Assembly: GCF_009765375.1 (NCBI RefSeq)
Contig: NZ_VTOK01000007.1
Span: forward strand, 186,001-250,000
Direction of reading: 5' to 3'
DNA length: 64,000 nucleotides
Origin: Alteribacillus sp. YIM 98480
GTDB taxonomy: Bacteria; Bacillota; Bacilli; Bacillales; Marinococcaceae
The position numbers were made by a program, and so were the translations under genes. Numbering within the stretch: the first letter of the stretch is position 1; each line of letters starts with the position of its first letter. The notes under the pieces were generated by a model, which was not told the origin of the DNA, searched no databases, and saw only the letters and a program-made list of their open reading frames with translations. This document shows positions 8,914 through 17,411 of the stretch, piece by piece.

Positions 8914-11271
8914 ATGAATGCACGAGTAAGACGTGTATTAGAATATGACAAAATGAAAGACCAGTTAAAGGAACATGCCGCTTCTTCTTTAGGTCGAAGA
9001 AAAATTGAGGAACTAGAGCCTCATACTGATCTTCAAACAGCCAAAAAAGAACAGCAGCGAACGTATGAAGGCACAAAGGTGCTGCGTTTAAAAGGACAAG
9101 TTCCACTAGGCGGGATCCAGAGTATCCATGCTCATGTAAAACGTGCACAAATAGGCGGCATGTTAAACGCAGGTGAATTAATGGAGATCGCCGACACGAT
9201 ATATGCTGGACGGCGCCTGAAATCATTTGTTGAATCAATGATAGAAGAGGAAATCGAATTGCCGCTGCTTTTAGAATTAGTAGAAAATATTGTTCCTTTA
9301 ACTGATTTAGAACGAGCAATTAAACAATGCATCGATGATCATGGGGAAGTAATGGACGCGGCTAGTTCTGTACTGCGCAGCATTCGTCAGCAAATACGAA
9401 GCAGTGAATCACAAGTGCGTTCTAAACTCGAACAGTTGACCCGTTCTTCTGATCAGCAAAAAAAATTATCCGATTCGATTGTAACGATTCGAAACGATCG
9501 TTACGTTATACCCGTAAAACAAGAGTACCGTTCCTCTTTTGGTGGTATTGTCCATGATCAGTCTGCTTCTGGGGCAACCCTTTTTATAGAACCACAGGCT
9601 GTAGTGAATATCAACAATAAACTTCGTGAAGCGAGAGTAAAAGAGCGCCAGGAAATAGAACGTATCTTACAAGAGCTTTCTTCTCACGTGCAGGAACATA
9701 CCGAGGAGCTTATCGAAAATTCTGTTTATTTAGGGGAGCTGGATTTTCTCTTTTGTAAAGCGTATTACGCAAAGGATATGAAAGCAGTGCAGCCGCGTTT
9801 AAATGAAGAGGGCCGTTTAGATTTTAAACAGGCAAGGCACCCGCTTCTTTCTGAAGAAGAAGTTGTTCCTATTGATGTGGAACTTGGAACAAGTTTTTCT
9901 TCGTTAGTCATTACCGGTCCAAATACTGGAGGGAAAACGGTTACCTTAAAAACAGCAGGACTTTTAACGCTAATGGCACAATCTGGTTTGTTTCTGCCTG
10001 TGGATGAGGACTCTGAAGCAGCTGTGTTCACAGATGTGTTTGCAGATATTGGTGATGAACAATCGATCGAACAAAATTTAAGTACGTTTTCTTCGCATAT
10101 GACTAATATTGTAGATATATTAAAAAAGGTAAACCATCGAAGTCTCGTGCTTTTTGATGAAATCGGGGCAGGGACAGACCCAACAGAAGGTGCTGCTCTT
10201 GCTGTTTCTATTCTTGATTATGTATATCAAACCGGAGCAAAATTAGTGGCAACGACACACTACAGTGAATTAAAAGGTTACGCCTATAATCGAGAAGGTG
10301 TGATGAATGCAAGTGTTGAATTTAACGTTGATACACTTAGCCCAACGTACCGTTTGTTAATTGGCGTTCCGGGCCGAAGTAATGCATTTGCTATTTCACG
10401 GCGGCTTGGTCTTGATGAATCAATCATTCAAGCAGCCGAAGCCGAAATTAATGCAGAAAACCGTCAAGTAGAAAATATGATTACTTCTTTAGAGGAAAAA
10501 CGGCGTCAGGCTGAAGGAGAAATGGAAGAGGCCAAACAAATCCGTGCAGAAGCAGAAGCCCTTCACCAAGAACTTGATAAGCGCATGCAAGAATTAGATA
10601 ACCAGAAAAGTGCTCTGTTAAAAGAAGCGGAAGAAAAAGCAGAAGCAGAAGTGAAAAAAGCGCGTGCGAAAGCAGAAGAAATTATCGGTGATTTGCGTGA
10701 GCTGCAAAAGGAAGGACACAGTGTCAAAGAACACCAATTAATTGATGCGAAAAAGCGGATGGAAAATGCAGCTCCAGAACTTACAAAAAGGCAAAAACAG
10801 ATCAAAAAGCAAGCAAAAAAAGATCAATCCTTTAAACCAGGGGACGAGGTTCGCGTTTTAAGCTTTGGGCAGAAAGGACAAGTTCTTGAAAAAGCAAATA
10901 ATAAAGAATACCAGGTACAAGTTGGGATTATGAAAGTGAATGTGAAAGCAGAAGATATGGAAAAAGTCAAGGCGGAACCCGTCAAGCAGCCGACGCGTCC
11001 AGTTACTTCTGTTTCTAGAAACACGAACGTAAAGCCAGAGCTTGATTTAAGAGGGATGCGTTATGAAGATGCTATGCGGCAGGTTGAAAAGTATCTTGAT
11101 GATGCTGTTCTTGCCGGTTATCCTCAAGTGCACATCATACACGGAAAAGGTACCGGTGCCTTGCGAAAAGGGGTTAAGGAACTGTTGAAAAAGCATCCGA
11201 GCGTAAATCAAACGAGAGACGGCGGTATGAATGAAGGTGGTCTAGGAAACACCGTCGTACAATTAAAATAA
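8914..11271 (+). CDS. mutS2: MutS2 family ATPase/endonuclease
   Basis: A 785-residue protein, the same length as B. subtilis MutS2 (MutSB). The core and clamp region is followed by the ATPase, with Walker A GPNTGGKTVTL (about 335) and Walker B LVLFDEIGAGTDPTEGAAL (about 412). A long charged coiled coil follows (about 515-640), and then a C-terminal Smr domain (about 710-785: LDLRGMRYEDAM, IHGKGTGALRKGV). MutS2 lacks the mismatch-recognition domain of MutS; it acts on branched DNA and, in Bacillus, on collided ribosomes. ATG 8914 is preferred over ATG 8905, because AAAGGA directly touches the latter. Confidence 0.95.
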   Translation: MNARVRRVLEYDKMKDQLKEHAASSLGRRKIEELEPHTDLQTAKKEQQRTYEGTKVLRLKGQVPLGGIQSIHAHVKRAQIGGMLNAGELMEIADTIYAGRRLKSFVESMIEEEIELPLLLELVENIVPLTDLERAIKQCIDDHGEVMDAASSVLRSIRQQIRSSESQVRSKLEQLTRSSDQQKKLSDSIVTIRNDRYVIPVKQEYRSSFGGIVHDQSASGATLFIEPQAVVNINNKLREARVKERQEIERILQELSSHVQEHTEELIENSVYLGELDFLFCKAYYAKDMKAVQPRLNEEGRLDFKQARHPLLSEEEVVPIDVELGTSFSSLVITGPNTGGKTVTLKTAGLLTLMAQSGLFLPVDEDSEAAVFTDVFADIGDEQSIEQNLSTFSSHMTNIVDILKKVNHRSLVLFDEIGAGTDPTEGAALAVSILDYVYQTGAKLVATTHYSELKGYAYNREGVMNASVEFNVDTLSPTYRLLIGVPGRSNAFAISRRLGLDESIIQAAEAEINAENRQVENMITSLEEKRRQAEGEMEEAKQIRAEAEALHQELDKRMQELDNQKSALLKEAEEKAEAEVKKARAKAEEIIGDLRELQKEGHSVKEHQLIDAKKRMENAAPELTKRQKQIKKQAKKDQSFKPGDEVRVLSFGQKGQVLEKANNKEYQVQVGIMKVNVKAEDMEKVKAEPVKQPTRPVTSVSRNTNVKPELDLRGMRYEDAMRQVEKYLDDAVLAGYPQVHIIHGKGTGALRKGVKELLKKHPSVNQTRDGGMNEGGLGNTVVQLK

Positions 11272-11313
11272 TGGTCCGAGCCCGGTAAAACGGCTATGAA
11301 AGGGATGAAGATC

Positions 11314-11724
11314 ATGGATGCATTTATGCAAAATACGTTTGTAGAGACAGCGGCAAACTTTAGTGTTGCCGTCTTGTCTCTTATCGTGTTTTTGGCTGTT
11401 TTTGAGACCATCACTCCATATAAAAACTGGGAAGAAATTAAAAATGGCAATATAGCAGTAGCTCTTGCTACAGGTGGAAAATTATTCGGTGTTGCCAACA
11501 TATTACGATTTTCGATTGAACATAATGATTCGGTGCTGACCATGGTTACATGGGGGGCATATGGTTTCTTCCTGCTTGTTTTTAGTTATTTAATGTTTGA
11601 GTTTTTAACACCGATGTTTAAAGTAGATGACGAAATTGCAGCCGATAACAGGGCAGTTGGATTCATTTCTTTTATTATTTCTACCGGTTTGTCATTTGTT
11701 ATTGGAGCTGGGATTTTATCATAA
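11314..11724 (+). CDS. yshE: DUF350 family membrane protein (YshE-like)
   Basis: A 136-residue hydrophobic protein with four predicted membrane segments (about 14-34, 47-67, 75-99 and 115-134). It fits the DUF350/UPF0719 family, and its place behind mutS2 matches B. subtilis yshE. No catalytic motif is visible and the function is unknown. Two starts are possible; ATG 11314 is chosen because AAAGGG lies 9 nt ahead, whereas ATG 11296 has no ribosome site. A 27-codon membrane peptide follows 12 nt downstream and is probably in the same transcript. Confidence 0.82.
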   Translation: MDAFMQNTFVETAANFSVAVLSLIVFLAVFETITPYKNWEEIKNGNIAVALATGGKLFGVANILRFSIEHNDSVLTMVTWGAYGFFLLVFSYLMFEFLTPMFKVDDEIAADNRAVGFISFIISTGLSFVIGAGILS

Positions 11725-11736
11725 GGAGAGAAAAGC

Positions 11737-11820
11737 TTGGAAAGGTTAGCAAAAATATTAATCGTATGCTGTATATTGTTTGTACTCTCAGGAGCTGTTT
11801 ATTTGTTATTTTTTCAATAA
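11737..11820 (+). CDS. 27-residue predicted membrane peptide
   Basis: A short open frame starting at TTG 11737 with a strong AAGGAGAG site 8 nt upstream. The product starts MERLAKILIVCCILFV and ends YLLFFQ: a two-charge N-terminus followed by one hydrophobic helix, with two adjacent cysteines. It lies between the yshE stop and a rho-independent terminator, so it is the last frame of that transcript. I do not recognise a family. The good ribosome site and the exact fit before the terminator argue for translation; the small size keeps confidence moderate. Confidence 0.5.
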   Translation: MERLAKILIVCCILFVLSGAVYLLFFQ

Positions 11821-11828
11821 AGCAAAAG

Positions 11829-11867
11829 GAGACGGAGCTGTAATAAAGCTCACGTCTTCTTTTTTTG
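11829..11867 (+). terminator. Terminator of mutS2-yshE unit
   Basis: The stem AGACGGAGCT / AGCTCACGTCT (one bulged A) is followed by TCTTTTTTT. Confidence 0.88.
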
Positions 11868-11879
11868 TCTTTAGAAAAG

Positions 11880-11960
11880 TTTAAATTTGTTAAAGGATCA
11901 AAGTATAAGAAAAACTACATCTTCCGCCATAGGACTCGGGGCAAGTCGAGTTTTTCTAAC
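11880..11960 (+). repeat. Dispersed hairpin repeat family B, copy in lcfA1 leader
   Basis: The copy begins AAATTTGTTAAAGGATCAAA and ends with CTTCCGCCA, a spacer and GGGGCAAGTCGAGTTTTTC. The pattern recurs upstream of many genes here. This copy is about 180 nt ahead of the first acyl-CoA ligase. Confidence 0.65.
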
Positions 11961-11964
11961 ACTG

Positions 11965-12030
11965 ATAGGAAAGCATAAAATTTTAGCATGGATGATTATC
12001 GACGCCGTTAAAATTTGAGGCGTGCTAGCA
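11965..12030 (+). repeat. Short repeat shared with 23868-23925
   Basis: The sequence TTTTAGCATGGATGATTATC followed by GACGCCGTTAAAATTTGAGG closely resembles 23875-23920 (TTTAGCGTGGATGAATGATC, then GACGTCG). GACGCC pairs with GGCGT in a small hairpin. Both copies lie next to a family B hairpin. Confidence 0.55.
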
Positions 12031-12137
12031 AGTATTCTAAATAAAAGCATGAAAAGGAGAGGGATGATACTGGTAAGTGATTCATAAAGTAGAATAGGAA
12101 AATATCGTAAAGAAAAATTCTCTAGGGGGAAATAACA

Positions 12138-13820
12138 ATGACAAAGGAAAAGGTTTGGCTCGCACATTATCCAAACGAAATCCCTTCATCGATCGAATAT
12201 GAGGAAAGGTCTTTGCAATCCTATTTAAAAGAAGCTGCAGAAACAGAGCCTGATAAACAAGCTCTTCATTTCATGGGAAAGAATATGACGTATAAGGAAG
12301 TGTATGACAAAGCTCAAAGGCTGGCCTATCAGCTGCAGTTGCTGGAAGTAGAAAAAGGAGACAGAGTTGCCATCATGCTTGCCAATACACCGCAATCTGT
12401 TATCTGCTACTATGGGGCATTGATGGCAGGAGCAGTAGTTGTTCAGACGAACCCTCTATACGTAGAGCGAGAAATCCAGCATCAAATGAATGATTCAGGC
12501 GCGAAAGTAATGATTTGTCTCGATATTCTATTTCCGAAAGTTGAAAAAGTACGCTCAGAAACATTTCTTGAACATGTCATTGTTACGAGCATAAAAGATT
12601 ATCTTCCTTTTCCGAAAAACGTTATTTATCCTTTTATTCAAAAGAAAAATACCGGTATAAAAGTAAACATAATTTATAGTGAAAATACGCATCCGTTGAA
12701 AGAATTGTTAGCGAATAAGAAAGGCAAAATCTCGGAATACTCCATTTATCCTAAAAAAGAGCTCGCTTTGCTGCAATATACAGGCGGGACTACGGGTCCT
12801 GCAAAAGGCGTGATGTTAACGCATTACAACCTAGTTGCAAATACGCTGCAATGCAGAACGTGGATGTACAAGATGAAAAAAGGAGAAGAAATTGTCCTGG
12901 CTGCTCTTCCATTTTTTCATGTCTATGGTATGACGGTTGTCATGAACCTAGCTGTTATGTATCATTCTAAAATGATCATTTTGCCAAAATTTGAGCCGGT
13001 GCAAGTGTTAAAAGCTATACAAAAGCATAAGGTGTCTCTTTTTCCTGGTGCACCGACGATGTATGTCGGACTGATCAATGAACCTAAAATTCAGAAATAC
13101 GACTTGTCTTCTATTGAAGCTTGTTTAAGCGGGTCGGCACCGCTGCCGCAAGAAGTACAAGAACGTTTCGAAAAATTGACGAATGGAAAGCTTGTCGAGG
13201 GATACGGACTGACAGAAACCTCTCCCGTAGCAATATCAACACCGATTTGGGGAAAACGTAAAATGGGAAGTATTGGCGTGCCATGGCCGGATACCGAAGC
13301 TGCTATTTTATCAGCCGAAACGGGGGAAATAGCTGAGGCAGGAGAGATTGGAGAAATCATAGTGAAAGGCCCCCAAGTAATGAAAGGCTATTGGAACCGC
13401 CCCGAAGAAACAGCAGCTGCTTTTAAAGAAGACTGGTTTCTAACTGGGGATATGGGTTATATGGATGAAGATGGTTATTTTTATATCGTAGACAGAAAAA
13501 AAGATATGATTATAGCTGGAGGGTTTAATATATATCCCCGTGAGATTGAAGAAGTGCTGTATGAACATACTGCTGTTAAGGAAGCAGCAGTTATTGGGGT
13601 TCCGGATCCTTATCGAGGCGAAACCGTAAAAGCTTTTATTGTGTTAAAAGAAGGAAAAAATGTTACAGCAGAAAAATTAGAAAAGCATTGCCGTGCTTAC
13701 TTGGCAGCATTTAAAGTACCTCATCTTTATGAATTTCGAACAGAACTGCCAAAAACAATGGTTGGCAAAATTTTAAAAAGAACACTTATGGAAGAAGAAA
13801 AAGAAAAGCTTCAAAACTAA
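12138..13820 (+). CDS. lcfA: Long-chain fatty acid-CoA ligase (first of two)
   Basis: A 560-residue ANL-superfamily enzyme that activates long-chain fatty acids to acyl-CoA via acyl-AMP. The AMP-binding P-loop reads YTGGTTGPAKGVMLTHYNL (about residue 215). It is followed by GYGLTETSP, the TGDMGYMDEDGYFYIVDRKK region and the C-terminal lysine motif LPKTMVGKILKR. The start ATG 12138 follows TAGGGGGAAATAAC. A close paralogue follows 338 nt downstream, and the fadR-fadB-etfBA operon comes after that, as for B. subtilis lcfA. No clear FadR palindrome is seen upstream of this copy. Confidence 0.93.
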   Translation: MTKEKVWLAHYPNEIPSSIEYEERSLQSYLKEAAETEPDKQALHFMGKNMTYKEVYDKAQRLAYQLQLLEVEKGDRVAIMLANTPQSVICYYGALMAGAVVVQTNPLYVEREIQHQMNDSGAKVMICLDILFPKVEKVRSETFLEHVIVTSIKDYLPFPKNVIYPFIQKKNTGIKVNIIYSENTHPLKELLANKKGKISEYSIYPKKELALLQYTGGTTGPAKGVMLTHYNLVANTLQCRTWMYKMKKGEEIVLAALPFFHVYGMTVVMNLAVMYHSKMIILPKFEPVQVLKAIQKHKVSLFPGAPTMYVGLINEPKIQKYDLSSIEACLSGSAPLPQEVQERFEKLTNGKLVEGYGLTETSPVAISTPIWGKRKMGSIGVPWPDTEAAILSAETGEIAEAGEIGEIIVKGPQVMKGYWNRPEETAAAFKEDWFLTGDMGYMDEDGYFYIVDRKKDMIIAGGFNIYPREIEEVLYEHTAVKEAAVIGVPDPYRGETVKAFIVLKEGKNVTAEKLEKHCRAYLAAFKVPHLYEFRTELPKTMVGKILKRTLMEEEKEKLQN

Positions 13821-13837
13821 AAACCAGTAAATCACAT

Positions 13838-13879
13838 AAAGAAACGGTGCCCTGTGGTGCTGTTTCTTTATATTTTTTG
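13838..13879 (+). terminator. Terminator of lcfA1
   Basis: The stem AAAGAAACGGTGC / GTGCTGTTTCTTT is followed by ATATTTTTT. Confidence 0.82.
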
Positions 13880-13945
13880 AAAATTTGTTAAAAGGATGAA
13901 AGTATATTGACATAAGGAATCGGCGGCAAACCGAGTTTTTATACA
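13877..13945 (+). repeat. Dispersed hairpin repeat family B, copy in lcfA2 leader
   Basis: AATTTGTTAAAAGGATGAAA is followed by a shortened left arm and CGGCGGCAAACCGAGTTTTTA. It begins inside the T-tract of the lcfA1 terminator. The remaining bases to 14158 hold no gene; they end in a GAGGAGG ribosome site. Confidence 0.6.
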
Positions 13946-14158
13946 AATGAGAAGGTAGAAAGAGAAAGGACCGCACCATAGAGGGAGAGCTGTGACAGGA
14001 AAAAACGTTGATAAAAAGAAAATTCCTGGTGAATTTTGGCGTTTTATATAGTTGTTTGAAGATTTTATACTTTCAAAATGAGCGACTAATCAGTACAATG
14101 AAAGAGAGAGGAGTAATGACTTGAAGAAAGGAGAGGTGAAAAAGAGGAGGTTCAACAG

Positions 14159-15856
14159 TTGCAAACAGAAACAGAAAGCATATGGTATGAGCAATATCCA
14201 GAAGAGATCCCCTTGGAAATTTCGTATGAAAAGAAACCTTTGCCTGCTTTTCTAAAAGAATCAGCATCACATTATGCTGATCACCATGCAATGAGTTTTT
14301 TTGGGAAGCAATGGTCTTATCAGCAGTTATTAACAGAGGCTTCTTCCTTTGCGAATCAATTAATCAAGTTAGGAATAGAAAAAGGAGACCGGGTTGCAAT
14401 AATGCTTCCTAACACGCCGCAATCAGTAATTAGTTACTATGGTGTATTAATGGCTGGAGCTATTGTTGTGCAAACAAACCCATTGTATGTAGAACGGGAG
14501 CTTAATCATCAACTGATTGACTCAGGAGCAAAAGCGATCGTTTGTCTTGATATGTTTTACCCGCGTGTAATGAAAGCAATGGAAAACACAAGCCTTGAGC
14601 ATGTCATTGTGACGGGCATAAAAGATGCTCTTGCTTTTCCAAAAAATATTTTGTATCCGCTTACTCAGCGGAAGAATAATGAAATGAAAATTCACGTTAA
14701 CTATAATGAAGCCACTCATCAATTTCACAAACTTATCGAAGATGGAGAGTCTGCAGTTCCTGAAGTAGATATAGACCCAGAATCAGATCTTGCTTTACTT
14801 CAATACACAGGAGGAACAACTGGGCCTGCTAAAGGGGTAATGCTGACTCATTATAATCTTGTCGCAAACACAACCCAATGTTTACGCTGGATGTATAAAA
14901 TGAAGCAAGGAAAAGAGAAAACGCTAGCTGTGCTTCCTTTCTTTCACGTTTATGGAATGACCGTTTCTATGAATCTATCGATTATGCATGCTGCTGAATT
15001 AGTCATCCTCCCTAAGTTTGATCCAGAGGAGGTATTAAAGACGATCGAAAAGCAGAAGATTACGCTTTTTCCTGGGGCGCCAACTATGTATATCGGGCTT
15101 TTAAATAATGAAAAAATACATGATTTTGATCTTTCCTCTATAGAAGCTTGTATTAGCGGTTCAGCTCCGCTTCCTCGTGAAGTCCAGCAGCAATTTGAAG
15201 AAGTGACAGGCGGAAAGCTGGTTGAAGGGTATGGTCTTACAGAAGCTTCACCCGTCACCCATTGTAATTTAATTTGGGAGCAGCGAAAAGAAGGAAGCAT
15301 AGGACTTCCTTGGCCGGACACAGAAGCAGCAATTCTCACGCAGAACGGTAAATTTGCCCCGAAAAAAGAAATAGGCGAAATTGCTGTACGCGGACCGCAG
15401 ATAATGAAAGGGTATTGGAACCGCGCTGAAGAAACATCAGCAGCTTTTAAAGATAACTGGCTTTTGACTGGTGATATGGGATATATGGATGAAGAAGGAT
15501 ATTTTTATATTGCTGATCGTAAAAAAGATATGATCATTGCCGGGGGCTTCAACATTTATCCTAGAGAAATTGAAGAAGTGCTTTATGAACATGAAACCAT
15601 ACAGGAAGCAGTAGTCATAGGCGTACCTGACCCATACTGCGGAGAGACGATTAAAGCATTTATTGTGAAAAAGGAAGGGGCAGAAATAAACGAAAAGCAG
15701 CTAGACGATTATTGCCGCAGTCAATTGGCCTCATTTAAAGTGCCTCGTTTATATGAGTTTCGCAATCAGCTTCCAAAAACGAACGTGGGTAAAATATTAA
15801 AAAGAGTGTTAATAGAAGAGGAGAAAGAAAATCGTACATCTGGGCATCCTTCCTAG
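14159..15856 (+). CDS. lcfA: Long-chain fatty acid-CoA ligase (second of two)
   Basis: A 565-residue paralogue of the upstream ligase, very similar through the AMP-binding motif (YTGGTTGPAKGVMLTHYNL), GYGLTEASP and LPKTNVGKILKR. The start is TTG 14159, with AGGAGG 8 nt ahead. It has its own leader with a family B hairpin and lies immediately before the fadR promoter. Two intact tandem copies, where B. subtilis has one, suggest duplication followed by divergence in chain-length preference or regulation. Symbol lcfA is by family and position; which copy is the true orthologue cannot be said. Confidence 0.92.
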   Translation: MQTETESIWYEQYPEEIPLEISYEKKPLPAFLKESASHYADHHAMSFFGKQWSYQQLLTEASSFANQLIKLGIEKGDRVAIMLPNTPQSVISYYGVLMAGAIVVQTNPLYVERELNHQLIDSGAKAIVCLDMFYPRVMKAMENTSLEHVIVTGIKDALAFPKNILYPLTQRKNNEMKIHVNYNEATHQFHKLIEDGESAVPEVDIDPESDLALLQYTGGTTGPAKGVMLTHYNLVANTTQCLRWMYKMKQGKEKTLAVLPFFHVYGMTVSMNLSIMHAAELVILPKFDPEEVLKTIEKQKITLFPGAPTMYIGLLNNEKIHDFDLSSIEACISGSAPLPREVQQQFEEVTGGKLVEGYGLTEASPVTHCNLIWEQRKEGSIGLPWPDTEAAILTQNGKFAPKKEIGEIAVRGPQIMKGYWNRAEETSAAFKDNWLLTGDMGYMDEEGYFYIADRKKDMIIAGGFNIYPREIEEVLYEHETIQEAVVIGVPDPYCGETIKAFIVKKEGAEINEKQLDDYCRSQLASFKVPRLYEFRNQLPKTNVGKILKRVLIEEEKENRTSGHPS

Positions 15857-15881
15857 TAACTCTTGAAAAGGTTTCGGCCTA

Positions 15882-15941
15882 TTGACAATTGGTTAAAATT
15901 TTTCTACAATAGAACAAAGTTTATGAATGAATGGTCATTCA
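15882..15941 (+). promoter_or_regulatory. Sigma-A promoter and FadR operator of fadR-fadB-etfBA
   Basis: TTGACA (15882-15887), a 17-nt spacer and TACAAT (15905-15910) form a near-consensus promoter. About 14 nt downstream lies TGAATGAATGGTCATTCA (15924-15941), an almost perfect palindrome of the type bound by Bacillus FadR. It would block early elongation or initiation until long-chain acyl-CoA removes FadR, giving autoregulation of the operon. Confidence 0.85.
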
Positions 15942-15991
15942 CCACATGAGGCCGATCCGATTTGAAGATGTGTGAGGAAAGGAAGTTAAAG

Positions 15992-16588
15992 ATGGGAAAA
16001 AAAAGGGGCCCGAAATACGAACAAATTATAGAAGCAGCTGTCCGGGTAATTGCCAGGAACGGCTACCATCATGCTCAAGTTTCTAAAATTGCTAAAGATG
16101 CCGGGGTAGCAGATGGAACCATTTATTTATACTTTAATAATAAAGAAGATATTCTTATTTCCTTATTTGAGGAAAAAATGAGTTATTTTGTTGAAAAAAT
16201 CCGTGTGCAGCTAAAGGAAGCTGAAACGATAGAAGAGCAGATGAAAACATTAGTGACTATGCATTTTAAGCAGTTAGCTGCTAATCAAGAATATGCGGTC
16301 GTTACACAGCTTGAACTTCGACAATCCAGCAGTGCACTTCGTCAGCGCATTAATGAAGTGCTCAAAGATTATTTACGGCTGATAGAAAGCATCATTATAA
16401 GAGGTAAGGAAAAAGAGGCTTTTTCTCCTCACCTCAATGAGAAACTGGCCCGTCAGATGATTTTTGGAACACTTGATGAAGTAACGACAAACTGGGTAAT
16501 GAAAGATTGTAAATATGATTTAGAAGCGTTCTCAGAACCTATCTGTGAAATGCTTCTACACGGATTTAAGGCTGGTGTTAAAACGTAA
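15992..16588 (+). CDS. fadR: Fatty acid degradation repressor FadR (TetR family)
   Basis: A 198-residue TetR regulator. The N-terminal helix-turn-helix reads SKIAKDAGVADGTIYLYF, followed by NKEDILISLFEEKM. The C-terminal ligand domain shows VVTQLELRQSSSALRQRIN, closely like B. subtilis FadR (YsiA). The family senses long-chain acyl-CoA and represses beta-oxidation genes. ATG 15992 is chosen because AAGGAAG precedes it and the resulting N-terminus matches FadR; the frame could extend to TTG 15962. It heads the operon with fadB and etfBA and carries a FadR-type palindrome in its own promoter. Confidence 0.93.
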   Translation: MGKKRGPKYEQIIEAAVRVIARNGYHHAQVSKIAKDAGVADGTIYLYFNNKEDILISLFEEKMSYFVEKIRVQLKEAETIEEQMKTLVTMHFKQLAANQEYAVVTQLELRQSSSALRQRINEVLKDYLRLIESIIIRGKEKEAFSPHLNEKLARQMIFGTLDEVTTNWVMKDCKYDLEAFSEPICEMLLHGFKAGVKT

Positions 16589-16613
16589 CGCCAAACAAGG
16601 AGGTTACCTTTTC

Positions 16614-17387
16614 ATGGAATGTTTCCAGATAAAAAAAGAAGGCAGCATTGCCATTTTAACATTTAAGCGTCCTCCAGCAAACGCCTTGTCCCGTGCTGTG
16701 ATTACGGAATTAAATGAAGCTCTCGATACGTTAGATTCGGATGGCGAAGTAAAAGTGATCATATTGCACGGGGATGGCAAATTTTTTGCGGCAGGAGCTG
16801 ACATTAAAGAATTTACTACAGTTGAAAATGGGGAAGAGTTTTCTGAGCTGGCTAGAAAAGGCCAATTATTATTCGATCGTTTGGAAGCCCTTACAAAACC
16901 AGTGATTGCTGCGATACATGGAGCAGCTTTAGGCGGCGGTTTAGAGCTTGCAATGGCATGTCATCTTCGGATTGCTGCTGAGGATGCTAAGTTAGGACAG
17001 CCGGAGATAAATCTTGGATTGATACCCGGATTTGCCGGAAGTCAGAGGTTGCCTGATTTGGTTGGAAGAGCGAAAGCAGCAGAAATGCTTCTTACTGGAG
17101 AACCTATAACAGGTGCTGAAGCAGAAAAATGGGGATTAGTTAATACAGCATGTCCAGCTGAAGAAGTATTAGAAAAAGCGACCGCATTAGCTGAAAAAGC
17201 TGCATCTAAAAGCGGCGTGACAATTAAAATGATCATGGAGCTGCTCCAGTATTCTAAACGAACTCGTTTTTCAGACGGAGTTCAAAAAGAAGCGGAACTT
17301 TTTGGTGAAGCATATGAGTCTGATGATGGAAAAGAAGGAATTCATGCTTTTTTAGAGAAGAGAAAACCGACGTTTAAAAATCAGTAA
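16614..17387 (+). CDS. fadB: Enoyl-CoA hydratase FadB (YsiB-like)
   Basis: A 257-residue crotonase-fold protein. The oxyanion-hole segments FFAAGADIKEF and HGAALGGGLELAMACHLRIA are intact, as is GQPEINLGLIPGFAGSQRL with the catalytic glutamate region. It hydrates trans-2-enoyl-CoA in beta-oxidation. The start ATG 16614 has AAGGAGG ahead. It lies between fadR and etfBA, like B. subtilis fadB. Despite the gene symbol it is a single-domain hydratase, not the E. coli fusion. Confidence 0.92.
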   Translation: MECFQIKKEGSIAILTFKRPPANALSRAVITELNEALDTLDSDGEVKVIILHGDGKFFAAGADIKEFTTVENGEEFSELARKGQLLFDRLEALTKPVIAAIHGAALGGGLELAMACHLRIAAEDAKLGQPEINLGLIPGFAGSQRLPDLVGRAKAAEMLLTGEPITGAEAEKWGLVNTACPAEEVLEKATALAEKAASKSGVTIKMIMELLQYSKRTRFSDGVQKEAELFGEAYESDDGKEGIHAFLEKRKPTFKNQ

Positions 17388-17411
17388 CGTAAGCTTAGGA
17401 GGGACCAGGGA

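Noticed and set aside
14075-14100. Possible FadR operator ahead of lcfA2 (ATGAGCGACTAATCAGT)
   Set aside because: The match to TGAATGAATGGTCATTCA is poor and not palindromic enough.
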